DNA of 20,807 bases from a virus. The notes beneath the pieces were generated by a model. That model searched no databases and had not been told where the DNA came from. It saw only the letters and a list, made by a program, of their open reading frames with translations. Positions 1 through 4,242 of the stretch are shown piece after piece. The DNA is taken from IMG/VR virus record IMGVR_UViG_3300030105_002008, positions 1-20,807 of that record; one strand, written 5' to 3'. A program made the position numbers and the translations under genes. The first letter of the stretch is position 1, and every line of letters starts with the position of its first letter.

Positions 1-2
1 TT

Positions 3-197
3 TTTCGATGTGAGCTAGATGAAGTAATTGATATTGATTCACTTCTTCTAGAAGCCTATATACTTGTGAAACGAGCGAGCTTTACATATTTGGATGTAAA
101 GGGTATGACTCGTACAGAAAGAACAATATTTTTAACCCTTTTAAAAGAAGACCTAGAGAGAGAACAAGATGCAATTAAACGGAACTCCAGTAGTTAA
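3..197 (+). CDS. Hypothetical protein, C-terminal fragment (possible T4 gp26/tail chaperone type)
   Basis: The gene enters from the left edge and only its last 64 residues are present; it ends at TAA 195-197. The fragment is acidic and strongly helical. It contains a run like MTRTERTIFLTLLKEDLERE followed by a charged tail, with no cysteine pair or membrane segment. Small helical proteins with an 'ER..FL..L..E..RE' tail occur near the tail genes of T4-like phages as baseplate/hub assembly or tail-chaperone proteins, and the position fits that role. I recognise only the general pattern, so the assignment is weak. Its 3' end overlaps the next gene by 29 bases in another frame, which suggests the two are translated together. 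An ordinary hypothetical protein is equally possible. Confidence 0.6.
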   Translation, partial: FRCELDEVIDIDSLLLEAYILVKRASFTYLDVKGMTRTERTIFLTLLKEDLEREQDAIKRNSSS

Positions 198-1170
198 TAG
201 ATTCAATCGCCCGAGTGTGGGTGGAAAAGTGGCACTTAGAACACTATTTATCAATAACGGAGAGTTTATTGATCCGTATGATGTTAGCTCCTGCACTATT
301 TTTGCAAGAAACTCGAACCTAACTCCTAGTTCAGTGATTTCGACCACTGATGGTGTAATCACTTCAATTGCACAGTCTGTTGTTTTAATGAACTTTGCCA
401 TATCTGGAAACCCAGGTACAGGCGATCTTCCACATGATGGAGTTCATCCTAGAGTTACTTCTCAGTATTCTGGGTGGATAAGTCCCACCGCTACCACTGT
501 CGATGGAGGAACCTCCTTTGCCACAGATGGATATGTCCCGCATCCACAAGCTAGTGGTATTTATAGAACAGGTGTTGGTGATTACGTTGCTGTTTTAGAT
601 GGGGAGCTTGCTCTGTCTGGGGGATATAACAACCGAGTTGGATTCCAAGAAGGGATTACGGTCGCAAATGCAGCTTCGGCTGTTCAAGACTACATTGATG
701 TTTGGACTGTAAAATTATACCAAGAGTCTGAGTATCAGTTATTTGTTAATACCTTTGATTTATATAATGATACCTTCACGACCATCACGGAACCTCTCCT
801 ACTCACGACTCGGAACAGGTTGCTAAATAAGAAACTTCGTTTTGGTGAAAAAGTTGACATGAAGATTACTACGGACATTACTGTTCAAAATCGTACTCTT
901 TCTGAGGAAACTAAGAATATCCTGAAGGATTATCAAATCACTAGCCCTACGATTTCAATTAGTAAGGTTACTGATGACAGCGTTAACCAAGCACCTTGGA
1001 GCAGCGTGGTCACTAGTGTTGCTGAAATAACGACGGATAATACAATCCTTTATACTTATGACACAACCGCTGGATCCGCTTCAGGTGCAGGGACATATTT
1101 CATTGTGGCTAAGTATTCTTACTTGACTCAGGACTTTGTAACTCCTCCGTACTATTTTACAATTACCTAA
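169..1170 (+). CDS. Putative virion structural protein, 333 aa, unrecognised family
   Basis: No named family is recognised. The protein starts at ATG 169, preceded by a purine-rich GAGAGAGA stretch at 156-163, and overlaps the previous gene by 29 bases. The N-terminus has a conserved-looking motif, LFINNGEFIDPYDVSS (about residues 26-41). The middle is rich in Gly, Ser and Thr. The last hundred residues look like a beta-sandwich, ending in a pattern (GAGTYFIVAKYSYL near 310-323, then PPYYFTIT) seen in Ig-like or receptor-binding modules of phage tail proteins. No signal peptide, membrane helix or catalytic motif is visible. Being in line with the tail genes, it is probably a structural or decoration/adaptor component of the tail or neck. 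That function is inference from position and beta-rich composition. Confidence 0.85.
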   Translation: MQLNGTPVVNRFNRPSVGGKVALRTLFINNGEFIDPYDVSSCTIFARNSNLTPSSVISTTDGVITSIAQSVVLMNFAISGNPGTGDLPHDGVHPRVTSQYSGWISPTATTVDGGTSFATDGYVPHPQASGIYRTGVGDYVAVLDGELALSGGYNNRVGFQEGITVANAASAVQDYIDVWTVKLYQESEYQLFVNTFDLYNDTFTTITEPLLLTTRNRLLNKKLRFGEKVDMKITTDITVQNRTLSEETKNILKDYQITSPTISISKVTDDSVNQAPWSSVVTSVAEITTDNTILYTYDTTAGSASGAGTYFIVAKYSYLTQDFVTPPYYFTIT

Positions 1171-1185
1171 AATTAGATAATATTT

Positions 1186-1193
1186 TATAAAAA
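1186..1193 (+). promoter_or_regulatory. Possible late-type promoter upstream of the 1235 gene
   Basis: The 64-base gap between the 333-aa and 189-aa genes is one of the few non-coding stretches in the window and is very AT-rich. It contains TATAAAAA, a 7/8 match to the T4 late consensus TATAAATA, 41 bases before the start codon. Further on, ATCTA and TAGAT (around 1196-1215) could form a weak hairpin in the leader. The promoter call rests on location and similarity only; in DNA this AT-rich such matches arise by chance. Confidence 0.25.
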
Positions 1194-1220
1194 ACATCTA
1201 AGATATAACCTAGATATGTT

Positions 1221-1226
1221 AGAGGA
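1221..1226 (+). promoter_or_regulatory. Ribosome binding site for the 189-aa gene
   Basis: AGAGGA lies 8 bases before ATG 1235 and is a good Shine-Dalgarno sequence. It fixes the start and shows that this gene is translated independently of the gene upstream, unlike most genes in the tail operon. Confidence 0.6.
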
Positions 1227-1234
1227 AAAATATT

Positions 1235-1804
1235 ATGCCGCTAATTCCAATTGTACCGAGTCCTATTGCTAACGTAACAACCACTAATTTCAATGTATCA
1301 GGAGATTCCGATACCTGTGAATTTGCTGATTGGCATACGCACACACAAGTTGTAAATGGAATGTACCAAAGAAAGTATGTTTACGATCAGATGCCCACCC
1401 CTGGAGTAGGGGGAGTTGTATCAGGGGCTCCTTCCGTTTCTTATAACTACATAGATATTAACTTTTCTGTCCAAGTTGCTCATGAAAAGGAACACGCTTC
1501 TTACTGTAGTGGAAACGCGCAACCCCAAGAATTGAAAATCTATGGGGATGGTGCCTTAGGTGGTTTTGGGCAATCGGGAACCTTTACTACCAGTGCTGTT
1601 GGGTACATGCGAAGGAAATGGAATATTAATAATGACACCGAAGCACTTTGCAGTCAAACAGGAAACTTGGTTATCGGCAAACTTCCAGGGTCCTACGAAC
1701 CTGCCTTAGACACCTCAGCTACTACGGGATCTACCGTAGCAGAGTTGCTAATGGGATGTGAAGGTGCTTGTTCGATTTTTAACCAAAATCTAGTTGAGTA
1801 CTAA
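1235..1804 (+). CDS. Hypothetical Cys/His-containing protein, 189 aa (probable virion protein)
   Basis: The family is not recognised. The 189-residue product has five cysteines (C28, C91, C139, C175, C179) and clustered histidines (WHTH at 33-36, HEKEH at 83-87), unusual for a phage structural protein of this size. Metal binding or disulphides are possible. The C-terminal CEGAC (175-179) is a compact two-cysteine motif. The remainder is Gly/Ser/Thr-rich and beta-like, without membrane segments or a clear signal peptide. The gene has its own AT-rich leader and ribosome binding site, and its last 26 bases overlap the convergent primase gene. Its position next to other tail genes suggests a virion or assembly protein; no enzymatic role can be supported. 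Confidence 0.8.
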   Translation: MPLIPIVPSPIANVTTTNFNVSGDSDTCEFADWHTHTQVVNGMYQRKYVYDQMPTPGVGGVVSGAPSVSYNYIDINFSVQVAHEKEHASYCSGNAQPQELKIYGDGALGGFGQSGTFTTSAVGYMRRKWNINNDTEALCSQTGNLVIGKLPGSYEPALDTSATTGSTVAELLMGCEGACSIFNQNLVEY

Positions 1805-2774
1805 TCTTATATTCGAAATCATACGCTTGGGTCTTTTCTGACATCCATGAGAATAAATCTTCTCCAGCTATGTGAGCTTCGTTCCAATCTTTGTATCCCG
1901 AGGGTGGTGGGCAGACCTCAAAAGTCTCCATCCTCATTTCTTTTCTGGTTCTATCAAATTTGTCAATCCCTCGTTTTCCCGCTGGATCATTGTCGTATCC
2001 TAGGATAATAGTACCACCAAAGGTAGAGAGGATCTCAGCCTGTCTGGGACTGATTGAGCTTCCGATAGTAGCAGTAGCGTTTACTCCCTGAAGTTGGAGA
2101 GCGCGAGCGTCTAGAGGCCCTTCACAGACAACCACATACTTCTCGTTCTCGTCGTAGGGATATAAAATATCAGAAGGCTTCGGAGCTATCTCAGTGGAGG
2201 GGTTGAGATACTTAGGGGACTGGTCATACAATGCTCTTGCCTGGAAGTAATACACCACCCCCTCGTCACTGGTGAAAGGAATGATAACCCTGTCTGTAAA
2301 CTTTCCTTCCTTGCATAGGTAAAAAGGAGCCTCTTCCTCTGTCTTTAAATCAAACAGATTTCTGCCAAACAAGAAGCTCCAGGCATCAAGCTCTGTCTTG
2401 TCTTCCGAGTTTGCGGAGGAGAGGTTGATGGGGATGAGCCTACTGGTGTCAAGCTCTAGCTGCTGCTCAGGTCTATCTAATTCGGGAACGTCTTCTCCTA
2501 GGAATTCGAAATTCTTAATGATTAAATCTCTTTGAGCCCTGAAATAAGGCACCCCCTCAATCTCCGCGTAAAGTCTGGTAAAGTTTCCTGAGCGTCCAGT
2601 CTTAAAGCACTGCCACAGACCGCTATCTATATTGACGCTCATGTGCTTCTTCCAGTCGTTTTGTACGAATACGGATTCCATAATAAACTCCCTCCCACCA
2701 GCAGAGAGTTTGCCGATATTACTGAAGTTCTCAACTAAGTAGTCTTTAATAAACTGAGGTGCTATTATGTACAT
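1779..2774 (-). CDS. DnaG/T4 gp61-type DNA primase with TOPRIM domain and degenerate zinc ribbon
   Basis: This protein would synthesise RNA primers for lagging-strand replication. Residues 8-70 correspond to the N-terminal zinc-ribbon domain, ending in GLWQCFKTGRSGNF (52-65). Residues 160-210 match the primase catalytic N-subdomain (DRVIIPF, then YYFQAR and KYLNP). Residues 212-300 are a TOPRIM domain: the acidic residue in VVVCEGPLDA is E218, D261 and D263 lie in GYDNDPAGKRG, and KDWNE is at 295-299. These are the metal-binding positions of active primases. At 331 aa it is about the size of T4 gp61 and lacks a fused helicase. Only one zinc-ribbon cysteine (C56) remains. The start at 2774 is supported by the domain boundary but has no clear Shine-Dalgarno. 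It runs against the surrounding tail genes, overlaps the nuclease gene head to head by 8 bases, and overlaps the 1235 gene tail to tail by 26. Confidence 0.9.
   Translation of the reverse strand: MYIIAPQFIKDYLVENFSNIGKLSAGGREFIMESVFVQNDWKKHMSVNIDSGLWQCFKTGRSGNFTRLYAEIEGVPYFRAQRDLIIKNFEFLGEDVPELDRPEQQLELDTSRLIPINLSSANSEDKTELDAWSFLFGRNLFDLKTEEEAPFYLCKEGKFTDRVIIPFTSDEGVVYYFQARALYDQSPKYLNPSTEIAPKPSDILYPYDENEKYVVVCEGPLDARALQLQGVNATATIGSSISPRQAEILSTFGGTIILGYDNDPAGKRGIDKFDRTRKEMRMETFEVCPPPSGYKDWNEAHIAGEDLFSWMSEKTQAYDFEYKISTQLDFG
2722..2750 (+). promoter_or_regulatory. Weak candidate promoter for the nuclease gene
   Basis: CTGAAG (2722-2727) and TTTAAT (2745-2750) are separated by 17 bases and match a host sigma-70 promoter at 3/6 and 5/6 positions. 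They lie inside the primase coding sequence on the opposite strand, the only place a dedicated nuclease promoter could be. The match is weak and unproven. Confidence 0.2.
2756..2761 (+). promoter_or_regulatory. Ribosome binding site for the nuclease gene
   Basis: GAGGTG lies 5 bases before ATG 2767 and decides the nuclease start. It sits within the first codons of the oppositely oriented primase gene. No comparable site precedes the primase start on the other strand. Confidence 0.6.
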
Positions 2775-2776
2775 AA
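2765..2776. repeat. 12-bp perfect palindrome containing both divergent start codons
   Basis: TTATGTACATAA reads the same on both strands. Its centre ATGTACAT supplies the ATG of the nuclease (+, 2767) and of the primase (-, 2774), so both proteins begin Met-Tyr-Ile. Whether the palindrome is also a protein binding site cannot be told from the sequence. Confidence 0.85.
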
Positions 2777-3555
2777 AAACAATATCTGAATCAAAATTCC
2801 AAACTTTTAAACAATGCCAATTGAAGTATCGCTATCGCTACGTCGAAAGGCTCCCTGAGCCCCCTGAGACGAACACGGAAGCTTTACACTTTGGATCATA
2901 CATCCACAAGGTCCTTGAGGACGGAGTGAACGCAAAGACCCAAGAGGAGCTTGTGTTGATCGCTGAAGAAGTGAGAGGCTCATACAAGGTATCAAAGAAG
3001 TATGAGGGCAAGGATTTAAAATGTATCGACAATTTTCTTAAGTTCAACCCTAAGCTGTCCGATACGGTTGCTACTGAGCTTGTCTTTGAAGTTCCCGTCA
3101 AAGATGACATCACCCTTAACGGAATTATTGACCGTGTAGTAAAGGGTAAGGATGGCGGGTTTTTAATAATCGACTACAAGACATCCAAGAGAGAGAAGAC
3201 CAAAGTTGAGTTATACCAGGACACCCAACTAAAAGGTTATGTGTATGCTATTAGTAAGCTGTACAAGGTACCGATCTCAGCCATTGTCGCTGCTCACTAT
3301 TACCCACTAACCGATAACTTCGTCCATGTCCAATATTCGGTGCCTCAAATAAATGCTCACCTACGGAAGATCGTTGATGAAGTCTGGAAGATCCGTAAGA
3401 AGAAGAAGGAAGAGATGAGGGCTAACAGAAATGAATTCTGTAACTGGTGTGCATACAAGACTGCTTGCCCTGAGTTCTGTACAGTGCATGAAGTACAGAA
3501 AACCATAGAAGATTTAAAATCTAAGAAGAAGAAGAAGATAAAGAAGAAGCCGTAG
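2767..3555 (+). CDS. PD-(D/E)XK nuclease, RecB/Cas4-like, with Fe-S cluster cysteines
   Basis: This 262-aa protein is a RecB-family DNA nuclease. Visible motifs in order: KFQTFKQCQLKYRYRYV (10-26, carrying C17), GSYIHKVLE (43-51, H47), GIIDRV (119-124, D122), LIIDYKTSK (133-141, catalytic D136 and K138), and QLKGY (154-158, the QxxxY motif). C-terminal cysteines C225-x2-C228-x5-C234 with distant C17 match the 4Fe-4S arrangement of AddB, Cas4 and Dna2 nucleases; C238 is extra. It ends in a Lys-rich tail (253-261). It would process DNA ends in replication, recombination or host DNA degradation. The start has a good ribosome binding site and overlaps the primase start. The 3' end overlaps the convergent small gene by 35 bases. 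It has no CRISPR context, so it is not a Cas protein in the functional sense. Confidence 0.9.
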   Translation: MYIKTISESKFQTFKQCQLKYRYRYVERLPEPPETNTEALHFGSYIHKVLEDGVNAKTQEELVLIAEEVRGSYKVSKKYEGKDLKCIDNFLKFNPKLSDTVATELVFEVPVKDDITLNGIIDRVVKGKDGGFLIIDYKTSKREKTKVELYQDTQLKGYVYAISKLYKVPISAIVAAHYYPLTDNFVHVQYSVPQINAHLRKIVDEVWKIRKKKKEEMRANRNEFCNWCAYKTACPEFCTVHEVQKTIEDLKSKKKKKIKKKP

Positions 3556-3838
3556 GGTACCTACCATATATAAATGGGTGGTAGATATCTATCTCAATAG
3601 AGACAAAGAACTTATTTACTTGTTCTGGTGAATACTTACACTTCTTAGTTAAGTAATTATATAACATCTCTAACTTGATAGGTTTTTGTTTATTCATAGC
3701 GTCCAGTACTTTAAACTGGAAGTGCTTAACAAACTTTTCAGAGAACTTATGTCTCCACTTTTCTACAAAGGAATAACTAAGTGTTTGGTTAATCAAATCA
3801 AGGAAATCAATAATGTCTATGTCTAGGTTGTTACTCAT
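3521..3838 (-). CDS. Small hypothetical protein, 105 aa, with poly-Ser tail
   Basis: The family is not recognised. I chose ATG at 3838; an in-frame TTG four codons upstream (3850) is possible but less likely. The protein is mostly helical with many aromatic and basic residues (for example FVEKWRHKFSEKFVKHFQFK), then a segment with CKYSPEQVNKFF and IYHPFIYGR, then a low-complexity end, SSLSSSSS. That serine tail is antisense to the poly-Lys tail of the nuclease and was probably created by the gene overlap. A helical core with a basic surface could bind nucleic acid or a replication partner, but this is speculation. A sampled 60-base row (3601-3660) has only about 27% GC, lower than the adjacent nuclease. 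A sigma-70-like promoter lies just upstream on the same strand. Confidence 0.7.
   Translation of the reverse strand: MSNNLDIDIIDFLDLINQTLSYSFVEKWRHKFSEKFVKHFQFKVLDAMNKQKPIKLEMLYNYLTKKCKYSPEQVNKFFVSIEIDIYHPFIYGRYPTASSLSSSSS
3523..3549. repeat. AAG trinucleotide repeat in the convergent gene overlap
   Basis: Five AAG units, one ATA and three more AAG units form an imperfect triplet repeat. The + strand reads it as lysines 253-257 and 259-261 of the nuclease; the - strand reads it as the Ser tail of the small protein. Changes in unit number would alter both proteins without shifting frame. Confidence 0.85.
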
Positions 3839-3860
3839 GTTTAAACTCAATATATATATT

Positions 3861-3889
3861 ATTATATAAGCTCATGGCTAAATCTTCAA
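3861..3889 (-). promoter_or_regulatory. Sigma-70-like promoter for the small minus-strand gene
   Basis: On the minus strand a perfect -10 box TATAAT (3866 to 3861) follows TTGAAG (3889 to 3884, 4/6 match to TTGACA) after a 17-base spacer. Transcription would start near 3854, giving a leader of about 15 bases before ATG 3838. The -35 box lies inside the first codons of the + strand gene at 3874. The -10 match and spacing are good, but the surrounding DNA is highly AT-rich, so chance is not excluded. Confidence 0.4.
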
Positions 3890-4242
3890 AACAAATCCAG
3901 AATTTTTTAACTGCCGTAGGTGCAGACCCTGCTAGAGATGTCCAGCTTGTCCCTAAGTCCGATTCTTGTGCTGATCCAGGAGACGTTGTGTTTTTTAGAT
4001 ATAAACTTGGAACTGGAAGAGGCAGCCGTGCAGAGAGACTCCTTTTGGTAACTAAGCCAGTAACTAGGGATGCCGCAACTGGAAACCAATTACTTACAGG
4101 ATTTAAGCTTCCTGCGGATGGAGATTACACCCCAGAATCATTAGATACGCTATATACACAAGGAGATCTAGGAGAAGACGATTTTAGAACTTATATAATG
4201 ACTAATATATTTGGGCAACTTAAGAGGATAAGAAAACAGTAA
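3874..4242 (+). CDS. Small tail-operon protein, 122 aa, unknown function
   Basis: The family is not recognised. The protein sits directly before the tape measure gene, where tail-assembly proteins are often encoded, and its stop overlaps the next start (TAATG). After a short helical N-terminus (to about residue 25) comes a beta-rich core with GDVVFFRYKLGTGRGSRAER (37-56), then LLLVTKPV, and a second strand-like part, NQLLTGFKLP. Hydrophobic strands around a Gly/Arg turn are compatible with a small SH3-like barrel. The C-terminus is helical and basic. No frameshift signal typical of lambda-type tail chaperones was seen. ATG 3874 lacks a strong Shine-Dalgarno. It may be a tail chaperone or minor tail protein; the sequence does not decide. 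Confidence 0.8.
   Translation: MAKSSKQIQNFLTAVGADPARDVQLVPKSDSCADPGDVVFFRYKLGTGRGSRAERLLLVTKPVTRDAATGNQLLTGFKLPADGDYTPESLDTLYTQGDLGEDDFRTYIMTNIFGQLKRIRKQ

Noticed and set aside
1171-1234. tRNA or small RNA gene in the 64-base gap
   Set aside because: The gap is too short and AT-rich and shows no cloverleaf; only a weak five-base-pair hairpin is possible.
1481-1495. HEKEH (residues 83-87 of the 189-aa protein) as a zinc metalloprotease HExxH site
   Set aside because: The letters match HExxH, but the two central residues are charged, the flanks are not the usual hydrophobic helix, and no third ligand or protease fold is evident. It is kept only as part of a possible metal-binding pattern.
2767-3555. 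Cas4 of a CRISPR adaptation module
   Set aside because: The motifs match the Cas4/AddB superfamily, but there is no CRISPR array, Cas1 or Cas2, and the neighbours are a primase and tail genes.
3569-3576. TATAAATG as a late promoter for the tail operon
   Set aside because: A 7/8 match, but about 300 bases before the next + strand gene and antisense to the small minus-strand gene. It could drive the tail operon through an antisense leader, yet nothing else supports it.
3839-3873. Origin of replication in the AT-rich divergent gap
   Set aside because: The 35-base stretch is AT-rich and near a primase gene, but has no iterons or other origin features. A promoter explains it better.
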